DNA of 8,724 nt, from positions 1-8,724 of the forward strand of contig JAITXS010000120.1 in the NCBI GenBank assembly GCA_031284645.1, read 5' to 3'. Made by a program: the position numbers and the translations under genes. Positions 1 to 6,379 of the stretch are shown here, piece by piece (the stretch's first letter is position 1; each line of letters starts with the position of its first letter). The DNA comes from Spirochaetaceae bacterium (GTDB taxonomy: Bacteria; Spirochaetota; Spirochaetia; Treponematales; Breznakiellaceae). The notes beneath the pieces were generated by a model that saw only the letters and a list, made by a program, of their open reading frames with translations, made no database searches and was not told where the DNA came from.

Positions 1-385
1 GTTTTATATTTACAGGTGGCAAGCCATATTTATATTTTGTAATGCTGATAGTAAAAAGTATTTTCCATTGGAAAATACTTTTTAAAGTCTTACTAAAACT
101 ACCAATAAATATTTTACTATTATTCTTTTTATTTGATAAATATTCTGTTTGGTGTTTAATTTCAATTTGTAATTTTCGATCTCTTTTTTTATGTAGAGGA
201 AATTTTTTAAACAAGTGTTTCCCACATTTTTTTAAATAAGCATCTCTTTTTTTATAATTTATGCATTGACTCAAATTCATGTTTCCAATTATTTCAACAA
301 ATTCTAAAAAGGATATTTTTTCATTAAATGATAATTTACTTGAGTTTTTATTAAATTCTAAAAGATATAAATCATTATCCATCAT
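1..385 (-). CDS. AT-rich hypothetical protein, 3' end cut by the left window edge
   Basis: An uninterrupted minus-strand frame of 128 codons starts MMDNDLYLLEFN and runs off the left edge. I translated it by hand and found no stop. The product so far is rich in Lys, Asn, Ile and Phe, with a basic middle part (for example KKRDAYLKKCGKHLFKKF) and no signal peptide. I do not recognise the family. G+C is about 21% by hand count, against about 39% in the gene just upstream. Its ATG (385-383) overlaps the upstream stop TGA (387-385) as TGATG, a usual form of translational coupling, so the two genes are probably made together. A second in-frame ATG follows directly (382-380). The very low G+C suggests recent acquisition. 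A 33-bp palindrome falls inside the frame. The hydrophobic plus-strand frame at 42-239 is its antisense shadow. Confidence 0.6.
   Translation of the reverse strand, partial: MMDNDLYLLEFNKNSSKLSFNEKISFLEFVEIIGNMNLSQCINYKKRDAYLKKCGKHLFKKFPLHKKRDRKLQIEIKHQTEYLSNKKNNSKIFIGSFSKTLKSIFQWKILFTISITKYKYGLPPVNIK
52..84. repeat. 33-bp palindrome (15-bp perfect arms, 3-base centre)
   Basis: Positions 52-66 and 70-84 are exact reverse complements around ATT (67-69). The arms contain AAAAAGTATTTTCC and its complement. The element lies inside the AT-rich minus-strand gene and keeps its frame open, coding around KSIFQWKIL. A run of five T follows on either strand, because the arms themselves end in T/A runs, so it could act as a weak terminator, a protein-binding dyad or an RNA hairpin. 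Its role is not known. Confidence 0.75.
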
Positions 386-717
386 CACGCAATACTCCGA
401 ATCTTCTGCCAGCCGTCAGTATACTTCCCCATCATCTCCTCCAGCGTTAACTTGTTAACCAGAAAATCATTCTGCAAAGACGCCACCGTAACATTGGCGC
501 CGGTAAAATCAAAATTTGTATTCCTAAGGATCGTTTCATAAAAGCACTCAATAAAGCGGATAAATACTGCCTTGGTGGTGGTACATTGTTTGTAAATCCA
601 TTTATACAGGCTTATAAAAACATTTTTATAAACCGTGCTGAGCATAGTTATTCCATAAAGGCCGATTATCATCGGCAGTAGCGCAGAGGTATCTATTTGC
701 GATAAAAAGTTATTCAT
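385..717 (-). CDS. Small hypothetical protein with one N-terminal membrane segment
   Basis: This 110-aa protein is of no family I recognise. Residues about 12-30 (ALLPMIIGLYGITMLSTVY) form one plausible membrane helix. An aromatic, basic stretch follows (VFISLYKWIYK), then a soluble C-terminal half. The ATG at 717 is the first in the frame after an in-frame TGA ten codons upstream, and no Shine-Dalgarno sequence precedes it. An extended -10 motif ends only 7 bases before the ATG, which would fit a leaderless message. The stop overlaps the start of the AT-rich gene downstream (TGATG). G+C is about 39%, close to the chromosomal core, so the pair is mosaic in composition. The tight coupling to the next gene is the main support that it is real. 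A membrane anchor paired with a basic soluble partner could be many things, and I assign no function. Confidence 0.6.
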   Translation of the reverse strand: MNNFLSQIDTSALLPMIIGLYGITMLSTVYKNVFISLYKWIYKQCTTTKAVFIRFIECFYETILRNTNFDFTGANVTVASLQNDFLVNKLTLEEMMGKYTDGWQKIRSIA

Positions 718-724
718 GTTTTTG

Positions 725-733
725 AGTATAGCA
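725..733 (-). promoter_or_regulatory. Possible extended -10 promoter for the 110-aa gene
   Basis: Read on the minus strand, 733-725 is TGCTATACT, matching the extended -10 form TGnTATAAT at all but one base. No good -35 lies 17 bases upstream. Only seven bases separate the hexamer from the ATG at 717, so transcription would begin at or next to the start codon and give a leaderless message. No ribosome binding site is visible, which agrees with that. This is inference from motif spacing only. Confidence 0.3.
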
Positions 734-1064
734 CCGGTGATCTGTCATGGAATGATGGGTCAATATATATTTTCTGTTTTGCGGATTATGTGTCATAAAG
801 TCCAGAAAAAAATGGAAGGGAAATTCATCGCTGGAAATTACTCAATTAATACGCAATGTTTATCAGACTAATTTAAAAGGATAAACGTTATAAGTTTTAA
901 ATTTTTTTGCCCGGAACTGTTTCAATAGCAGGAAATCATAAAATCTGACGTTGGTTTTGACCGAACGAGGTGCCCCTCTCATCCCGAAGCTAAAATTGAC
1001 CCGGAAATGACCAGGTGATGAATTCTCGGTATTCGAGCGGGGACATTTCTATTGGCCATTGACA

Positions 1065-1094
1065 ATGTAACTTTTGGGCATGTAACTTTTGGGC
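1065..1094. repeat. Exact 15-bp tandem direct repeat (two copies)
   Basis: ATGTAACTTTTGGGC occurs at 1065-1079 and again, directly abutting, at 1080-1094. The second copy ends two bases before the -35 element of the lipase-pcnB-rpoN promoter. The spacing and position suit a regulator binding as a tandem dimer, but the repeat may equally be the scar of an insertion-sequence end. Confidence 0.85.
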
Positions 1095-1096
1095 TC

Positions 1097-1125
1097 TTGA
1101 CTAATTCCGTGCAATACCATAAAAT
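1097..1125 (+). promoter_or_regulatory. Sigma-70-type promoter for the lipase-pcnB-rpoN run
   Basis: TTGACT at 1097-1102 matches the -35 consensus at five of six bases. TAAAAT at 1120-1125 matches the -10 at five of six. The spacer is the optimal 17 bases. Transcription would start near 1132, leaving a leader of about 16 bases before the ATG at 1149. No clear Shine-Dalgarno sequence lies in that leader. The next two genes are close enough to be read from the same promoter. Confidence 0.6.
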
Positions 1126-1148
1126 ACAAAGTACACTCAAAAACTAAA

Positions 1149-2093
1149 ATGACGGAAGAAAAGTCGTGGTTTGAAACCCACAATGATATAAAACTCTACA
1201 TACGCAAATGGAAGCCGGACGGAGAACCCCGCGCGCTTATCAATATTATTCACGGCATGGAAGAACATGGCGGGCGTTATGCGGAAACGGCAAAGGTTTT
1301 ATGCAAAGCAGGTATTGAGGTATGGTGTGCGGACCAACGGGGACATGGTAAGACCGCGGACCTTACGGTTAATAATGCTGAAAACGGCGGTTTAAACGGA
1401 CATTGCGCGGATAAGGGTGGGCTTACCAAGGTACTCCTTGATATCAAGAGAATCAACGAAAAAATAAAAATCGAATACCCCGGCTTGCCTCTTTTCCTTT
1501 TAGCTCATTCATGGGGTTCTTTGCTCGCGCAAAATTATATTGAATTCTTCAAAGAAAATCTTGCCGGATGTATATTGTCAGGTACGCGGGGGCCGGAGAC
1601 TTTGGAGATTGGTCTTGGCCTTGCGTTTACCCGTGTATTTGCCGCCATTCGCGGTGTGCGTGCCCGGTCTTTTTTTGTAAACTCTCTTGCTTTTGGCTCT
1701 TACAATAAATCTTTTGTGCCGAACCGAAGCTCTTTTGACTGGCTCAGCAGGGATGAAAAAATTGTCGATAAATTTATTTCAGATCCTCTGTGCGGCAGGA
1801 TTCCGAGCGTCGGCTTCTTTCGGGATATGCTTGCCTTGCTTAAACAAATCCACAAGCACCGTGCTTTTGACAAAATAAGAAGAACTTTGCCGGTTTACAT
1901 ATTCAGCGGGAGCAAAGATCCGGTAGGCGGCATGGGCGAAAATGTTAGCACCTTAGTTGATAAATATCATAAAACCGGAATAAAAGATTTGGAATTTATA
2001 CTTTATCCTGATGCGCGGCATGAATGTTTAAACGAAATTAACCGGAATGAGGTTCTCAATAATCTTCTGAAATGGCTGGAGAATCATATTTGA
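1149..2093 (+). CDS. Alpha/beta-hydrolase of the monoacylglycerol lipase / lysophospholipase type
   Basis: The 314-aa product is a complete serine hydrolase of the Hydrolase_4 type, the usual length for the family. Visible in order: the oxyanion-hole segment HGMEEHGGRY (residues 35-44), the RGHGKT turn (64-69), the nucleophile elbow AHSWG with Ser121, the acid Asp257 in SGSKDPVG, and the catalytic His291 in DARHECLNE. The elbow has Ala in place of the usual first Gly of GxSxG, a tolerated change. Family members hydrolyse monoacylglycerols or lysophospholipids; the exact substrate cannot be read from the sequence. There is no signal peptide, so it is probably cytoplasmic. The start follows a good promoter but has no clear ribosome binding site. 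Its last codons overlap the start of pcnB, suggesting coupled translation. The family is clear; the substrate is open. Confidence 0.9.
   Translation: MTEEKSWFETHNDIKLYIRKWKPDGEPRALINIIHGMEEHGGRYAETAKVLCKAGIEVWCADQRGHGKTADLTVNNAENGGLNGHCADKGGLTKVLLDIKRINEKIKIEYPGLPLFLLAHSWGSLLAQNYIEFFKENLAGCILSGTRGPETLEIGLGLAFTRVFAAIRGVRARSFFVNSLAFGSYNKSFVPNRSSFDWLSRDEKIVDKFISDPLCGRIPSVGFFRDMLALLKQIHKHRAFDKIRRTLPVYIFSGSKDPVGGMGENVSTLVDKYHKTGIKDLEFILYPDARHECLNEINRNEVLNNLLKWLENHI
2078..2081 (+). promoter_or_regulatory. Shine-Dalgarno site that decides the pcnB start
   Basis: GGAG at 2078-2081 lies eight bases before TTG at 2090, the ideal distance. The upstream ATG at 2072 has no such site, and using it would place the GGAG inside the gene. 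The TTG start is therefore preferred. Confidence 0.6.
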
Positions 2094-3166
2094 GATACCG
2101 TTGGAAAAAAAATAGTGCGGGAAAACTGGTCAAATCAGCCGTTATATATACGTTTGATGAACATCACATTAACCAAAAAGATGTTGACCCGTTGGCTGCG
2201 GGTATTTGCGAGAAGTTGAACAACGCAGGGTTTGAAAGCTATATTGTAGGCGGGGCTGTCCGCGATCTTCTTCTAAAAAAAATCCCCAAAGATTTTGATA
2301 TCGCGAGTCAGGCAACTCCGTCAAAAATAAAAAAACTGTTTGCTAATGCGAGAATTATCGGAAAGCGTTTCCGCTTGGTACATGTTTTTTTCGGCGATAA
2401 AATTTTTGAAATCGCGACCTTTCGTTCTTTTGAAGACGGCGCGACCGGAAACACCTTTGGCTGTATAGAAGATGATGTTAAGCGGCGTGATTTTACGATG
2501 AACGCCCTTTTTTATGATCCGAAAAAACAACTGGTACTTGATTATATAGGCGGCTTTAAGGACATTAATGACCGAAAAATCAAGCCCATTATTCCGCTGA
2601 AAACTATTTTTGAAGATGATCCTGTCCGTATGATACGTGCGGTAAAATATGCGAGCCTCTCCGGTTTTAAAATACCTTTTTTCCTGCGGGAAAAAATAAA
2701 AAGATCGACTTCTCTTTTAACAAGGATATCGCCATCGCGTTTAACTGAGGAGCTTTCGAAAATATTAAAATCGCCGTCTGCCGGAAAGATAATAGAAGAA
2801 CTTTTTGCGATAGGACTATACCCGTATCTACAGCCACAAGCGTCAAAACTCATTTCAAGCTCGCCTTCTTTCCGTAAACGTTATTTTAAAACACTCAATG
2901 CTCTTTACAAAAAGGGCACGTATGAAGCGGAAGAGTATGTTGATTCTTTAAGCGAGGGCTTGGACGCTTTAGTGCGTGATTATATTAATGATAATGTTGA
3001 CTGGCAAAATACAAGCGAAGATGCGTATAAAGATGTATTTATGCTTGCGCGAAAATTTGTTCTTCCCATGAATCCGCCTCGGATTGAACTAGGCCGTGCA
3101 CTCCGTATTATGTTCGCAGAACATGATATTACCGTAAAAAGATGGCAGAAATTTGTCAGGGTTTAA
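2090..3166 (+). CDS. pcnB: Poly(A) polymerase (class II nucleotidyltransferase), PcnB type
   Basis: The enzyme adds 3' adenosine tails to RNA, usually marking it for decay. With the TTG start the product has 358 aa and begins (M)RYRWKKNSAGK, as I expect for spirochaete PcnB; the ATG at 2072 would add six residues. Motifs seen: GGAVRD (54-59), the metal-binding pair Asp68/Asp70 in KDFDIA, the stretch IIGKRFRLVHVFFG (89-102), RRDFTMNAL (132-140), and the neck segment EDDPVRMIRAVKYA (175-188). The RFRLVH stretch after IIGKR resembles bacterial poly(A) polymerase I (its E. coli counterpart reads RFRLAH) more than the CCA-adding enzymes of the same superfamily, which remain the alternative. The start overlaps the lipase stop as TTGA, and rpoN follows after 12 bases, so it is the middle gene of an operon. 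No HD domain is seen. Confidence 0.85.
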   Translation: MRYRWKKNSAGKLVKSAVIYTFDEHHINQKDVDPLAAGICEKLNNAGFESYIVGGAVRDLLLKKIPKDFDIASQATPSKIKKLFANARIIGKRFRLVHVFFGDKIFEIATFRSFEDGATGNTFGCIEDDVKRRDFTMNALFYDPKKQLVLDYIGGFKDINDRKIKPIIPLKTIFEDDPVRMIRAVKYASLSGFKIPFFLREKIKRSTSLLTRISPSRLTEELSKILKSPSAGKIIEELFAIGLYPYLQPQASKLISSSPSFRKRYFKTLNALYKKGTYEAEEYVDSLSEGLDALVRDYINDNVDWQNTSEDAYKDVFMLARKFVLPMNPPRIELGRALRIMFAEHDITVKRWQKFVRV

Positions 3167-3178
3167 GATGCTTCGTTT

Positions 3179-4561
3179 ATGGAAATAGGACAACATTCCG
3201 GTTTAATTCAAGCACAACACCTCGCACTCAAACTCAATCCGCAGATGCTCCAATCAATACAATTGATGGAACTTCCCAGCGCGGATTTACGCGATAAAAT
3301 AGCCGAGGAGCTTCAGAAAAATCCCGCACTTGAAATGCTGCGGGATAACAGCCTTGTTTCTTTTGATGAGCTTTATAAAAAGATGAAGGCAACGCTTCGT
3401 CTTTTTAATACGGGATCGGGTACGGGTATTACTTCCCGTTCCGGCGGCAAAGCCGAAAGTGATCTGCACCATGAATTTATTGAGGGAGCGCTTTCAAGAC
3501 CCAAAACACTGCAAGAACACCTTCTCTTTCAGCTGGGCCTTGAGTCTGTGTCACATAAAGTAAGCAATGCAGGTGAACTTATCATTCAAAATCTTTCATC
3601 GGACGGATTTAATATTGAAAGTCCGGATATTCTGTTGAAAAAATTTTCTCAAAATGAGATCATAAGTGCGCTCAATCTTGTTCAAAAGCTTGACCCGCAG
3701 GGCTGTGCGACAAGCAATTACCGGGAATCTCTTGTTGTTCAAGCGCGTCTTCGTTATGGTGTAAAAGTTGCGGAAGAGATAGAATCAATTTTACCGTATT
3801 TGGATGAATTTGAGCGGGATAAAATAACAGCAATAACACGCAAAACAGGGAAAAATGAGGCCCAATTACAAGAGCTTTTTACAAAATTAAAGCGGCTTAC
3901 CCCGTTCCCCGGCAGGCAATATGTTTCAGGAACAGGGAATACATCGGATACCTGTTTTATCATTCCTGATGTTGTCGTCGCACGAAAAGAAAATGAATTT
4001 AAAATCATTATAAATAATGAGGAAATTCCCGTATTAGGCATTTCTCCGGTTTTCTCCAAAAATGATAAAATACAAAATATGGCGGAACGCGATTTTATCC
4101 GTGCAAATATTAAACAGGCGCAATATTTTATTCAGGCGCTTAATAAACGCAAACAGACGATTTTTCGGGTTTCCCAAGCCATTGTATACTGCCAAAAAGA
4201 ATTTTTCTTGCGCGGCCCAAAATATCTCCGTCCGCTTACCTTGCGGCATATCGGGGAAAAGCTCAAACTGCACGAAACAACGGTTTCCCGCGCCGCTAAC
4301 GGGAAGTATATGGAAACCGAGTGGGGCATCTTTGAAATAAGGTATTTTTTCAGCAATTCAATACATGCTGCATCTCCTGATATAAATTTTTCAAAAGCCG
4401 GTGTTAAAGAAATAATCCGTGAAATTATCTTGAGGGAAAAGCATTGTCTAAGTGATAATGAAATTATGTCGTCTTTACAAGAACGCGGTATTACTATCGC
4501 ACGGCGTACTGTTGCAAAATACAGAAATGAACTATCCCTTGCCTCATCGTACAGACGATGA
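3179..4561 (+). CDS. rpoN: RNA polymerase sigma-54 factor
   Basis: RpoN directs RNA polymerase to -24/-12 promoters and needs an AAA+ activator to open DNA. The 460-aa product is near the usual length. The N-terminal activator-interacting region (about residues 14-53) is Leu/Gln-rich and ends KNPALEM. A short linker follows, then the core-binding domain with LDPQGCATSNYRESL (171-185) and TPFPGRQY (241-248). The DNA-binding part has the helix-turn-helix LRHIGEKLKLHETTVSRA (355-372) and the continuation WGIFEIRYFFS. The RpoN box is intact near the C-terminus as ARRTVAKYR (441-449). The ATG at 3179 is the only sensible start, because an in-frame stop lies at 3164-3166; its ribosome binding site is weak. 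The stop codon lies inside a perfect hairpin. No activator gene is in the window, so the regulon cannot be read here. Confidence 0.96.
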   Translation: MEIGQHSGLIQAQHLALKLNPQMLQSIQLMELPSADLRDKIAEELQKNPALEMLRDNSLVSFDELYKKMKATLRLFNTGSGTGITSRSGGKAESDLHHEFIEGALSRPKTLQEHLLFQLGLESVSHKVSNAGELIIQNLSSDGFNIESPDILLKKFSQNEIISALNLVQKLDPQGCATSNYRESLVVQARLRYGVKVAEEIESILPYLDEFERDKITAITRKTGKNEAQLQELFTKLKRLTPFPGRQYVSGTGNTSDTCFIIPDVVVARKENEFKIIINNEEIPVLGISPVFSKNDKIQNMAERDFIRANIKQAQYFIQALNKRKQTIFRVSQAIVYCQKEFFLRGPKYLRPLTLRHIGEKLKLHETTVSRAANGKYMETEWGIFEIRYFFSNSIHAASPDINFSKAGVKEIIREIILREKHCLSDNEIMSSLQERGITIARRTVAKYRNELSLASSYRR

Positions 4562-4563
4562 GG
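4542..4563. terminator. Perfect 9-bp hairpin over the rpoN stop codon
   Basis: CCTCATCGT (4542-4550) and ACGATGAGG (4555-4563) pair perfectly around the loop ACAG. The rpoN stop TGA (4559-4561) is inside the right arm. The hairpin lies between convergent genes, where a two-way terminator is expected. No U-run follows on either strand, so it is not a standard intrinsic terminator. It may instead protect the 3' end of the message or act with Rho. The pairing is certain; the role is not. Confidence 0.5.
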
Positions 4564-4612
4564 TCAAAACCAACGAAAAAAAAGTTCTGATTTTATGAGC
4601 ATTGCCGGACAT

Positions 4613-6379
4613 TTATGCTTCCTTCTTCCCGTACTGTGCGGCAAACAGAAAAAGGGAGAATAGGAAAAGGATAAGCGATGAGGCGGCGCAGATTAGGCAG
4701 GCGAAAATAAAACTATATGACAGCGCTGCCCACATTGTGATAAGGCTTACAATACGCTCAATAATAAGCAGAAAAAATTCAATAACAAGCGGGAAAATAA
4801 AAAACATCAGAACATTGGTATGACTTTGTTTTATTTTTGGGCAGTATTTCAAACCGATGATCAGTGTGAAGATCGAAAGCGGCAGAAAGAGAAGCGGGAA
4901 ATAAAAAGAGTCCAGGATATTTGCATAGAAAAGCTGCGGAATAAAACCCAGAGAATCAAGCTGCGCGGTCTTCCACAGCTCTTCTACGGAAAAATACTCT
5001 CCGGATCTTTGTGCTGCCGCGGCACGCATAAAATCCTCATAGGACAGATTTAAAGGAATACTTGCATGCTTTACAATGTCCTGCCGGTACATTGTCCAGT
5101 GGGGCTCTTTTTTTAAAGCGGGATTATTTCTGTCAACGGCATATATTAAGCTTTGTGTTTTCCATGTGCTGCCGTCATACGCAGGAATAATTTTTACCAA
5201 TTCCGTGTTAAGACGGAAAACGGGTCGATTTTCACGATCAAAGGCGAGCAATTCCATATTCCGCCCAAAAGCCTTATCCTCAAATACGGTAAGTCCGCTG
5301 ATTCTGAGAACAAACCTTCCGCCCTCAATACTATTGTCGGCAGGCAGGGAAAAGAGCACGTTGCTTTGTTCATTACCCAGGGCAAGGTCCGCCTCGTCAA
5401 AGAAAAAAGCAATAGATTCCAGAGCCTTTTCACTTATCTTAAAATATTTTTGTATGTCCGGGTCTTGGGGGAGTTTAGTCACCAGCGCTTTGAATATTGA
5501 GTAGGCACGGAAAAAATCACCGCTGACAAGAGCTTCGTAGCCATCCCTTTTTTCGCGATAACGCGAATATGTCCGTTCTTCTTGAATATCCGGCTCAAGA
5601 GACGCGATTGCATTCCATGAAGCCGAAGCTGTATTCATGGCCTGCTTATACACGGCACTTTCCAAAACACTCACGGAAATCGCCAAATGAGAAAACCAAT
5701 TTGCGTCATAATAACGTTTTTCGCGCAAGGCTTGCTTGGCAAATTCAAGCGCCTCTTCGGCGTTCAGCGCTGTCCTCTGTCCGGATGTTCCGCTAAGGGC
5801 TTTCGCATTTTCTCCGTTCCCCTCCCGCGCATAACGCAGCTTGTCAAGAGCAATCTCAACTTTCAGGCGAAGTTCCCTTATAGACTGATTGTCTTTCCAT
5901 ATTTTTTCGCCTATCCGCAGAATCTGATCAGCTTCTCTCCATTGATCTTTTTCGATATATCCGGCGGCTTTTATTGTTGCCGTATTATAAATCTTTGATT
6001 GCTCATAAAGCTGATGCTGATAAGCAAGGAGTGAGGGCTTCGCGATTAATGAGAGGCTCGCAAAGATCAGGGTTCCGGCAAAACAACAGAGAAGAGCTCT
6101 GTTCATCAAATTAAAATAAGCGGCGCTTCCTTGATGCTCATCCTGCCTGTTAAGAAAGGGAATGAGGAGGGCTGACAAAAAAATTGCCGGGAAAAATTCG
6201 ATGCAGCTCAAAAAGGCTTTGGCAAACTTTGCGTTAAGCCTGAAAATGGGTAAAAGTTCTGCTTCGTGTGGTAAATCAGGATAAACAAGACGGAAGAGAA
6301 CTAGACAAAGTAATGCTACGACAGTATAGATAATCGTACTCAAAAAAGGGGCGTTTCGTTTAAAATTCTGCGTTATCAT
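4613..6379 (-). CDS. Large membrane protein with TPR-like and beta-rich soluble domain (3+3 membrane segments)
   Basis: This 588-aa protein has no family I can name with confidence; it looks like a conserved treponeme protein. Three membrane helices lie near residues 12-33, 60-76 and 95-115. A helical region of about 120-330 follows, with alternating Ala/Tyr/Leu helices of TPR character (for example ALEFAKQALREKRYYDANWF). A beta-rich part follows at about 352-415 (FVLRISGLTVFEDK and onward). Three more helices lie near 490-512, 522-546 and 550-582. The ATG at 6379 has GGGAG ten bases upstream and overlaps the 312-aa gene by 20 bases, so the two are co-translated. The sequence between the beta region and helix four (YEDFMRAAAA, then FYFPLLFLPLSIF) recalls the LptF/LptG permease layout. 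That similarity is structural and my inference; an ordinary lipoprotein- or envelope-associated TPR membrane protein is the alternative. Confidence 0.75.
   Translation of the reverse strand: MITQNFKRNAPFLSTIIYTVVALLCLVLFRLVYPDLPHEAELLPIFRLNAKFAKAFLSCIEFFPAIFLSALLIPFLNRQDEHQGSAAYFNLMNRALLCCFAGTLIFASLSLIAKPSLLAYQHQLYEQSKIYNTATIKAAGYIEKDQWREADQILRIGEKIWKDNQSIRELRLKVEIALDKLRYAREGNGENAKALSGTSGQRTALNAEEALEFAKQALREKRYYDANWFSHLAISVSVLESAVYKQAMNTASASWNAIASLEPDIQEERTYSRYREKRDGYEALVSGDFFRAYSIFKALVTKLPQDPDIQKYFKISEKALESIAFFFDEADLALGNEQSNVLFSLPADNSIEGGRFVLRISGLTVFEDKAFGRNMELLAFDRENRPVFRLNTELVKIIPAYDGSTWKTQSLIYAVDRNNPALKKEPHWTMYRQDIVKHASIPLNLSYEDFMRAAAAQRSGEYFSVEELWKTAQLDSLGFIPQLFYANILDSFYFPLLFLPLSIFTLIIGLKYCPKIKQSHTNVLMFFIFPLVIEFFLLIIERIVSLITMWAALSYSFIFACLICAASSLILFLFSLFLFAAQYGKKEA

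Larger units (their letters stand above)
718..1148. other. Gene-free stretch between divergent units; possible mobile-element scar
   Basis: No convincing coding frame is present on either strand. The left part holds the putative promoter of the minus-strand pair. The middle (about 770-960) shows nothing I can name. The right part (about 960-1100) is more G+C-rich than the middle and ends in an exact 15-bp tandem repeat, a pattern seen near the ends of some insertion sequences. A short minus-strand frame there reads MSPLEYREF, faintly like a transposase C-terminus, but stops interrupt it. I see no terminal inverted repeats or target duplication, so an insertion-sequence remnant is only a guess. 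Confidence 0.35.

Noticed and set aside
42..239. Plus-strand 65-aa hydrophobic frame
   Set aside because: It is antisense to the longer AT-rich minus-strand gene; its Phe/Leu content reflects the complement of Lys/Asn codons.
1005..1060. Minus-strand MSPLEYREF segment, resembling a transposase C-terminus
   Set aside because: The upstream frame is only the tandem repeat read as KLHAQKLHCQ, then a stop. Too short to call a transposase remnant.
2321..2853. Minus-strand frames within pcnB
   Set aside because: They are shadows of a gene with clear nucleotidyltransferase motifs on the plus strand.
4034..4356. Frames on both strands within rpoN
   Set aside because: They overlap the conserved helix-turn-helix region of rpoN and have no motif of their own.
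4602..5998. Several plus-strand frames opposite the 588-aa gene
   Set aside because: They are antisense shadows; the minus-strand frame is much longer, with a ribosome binding site and coherent membrane segments.
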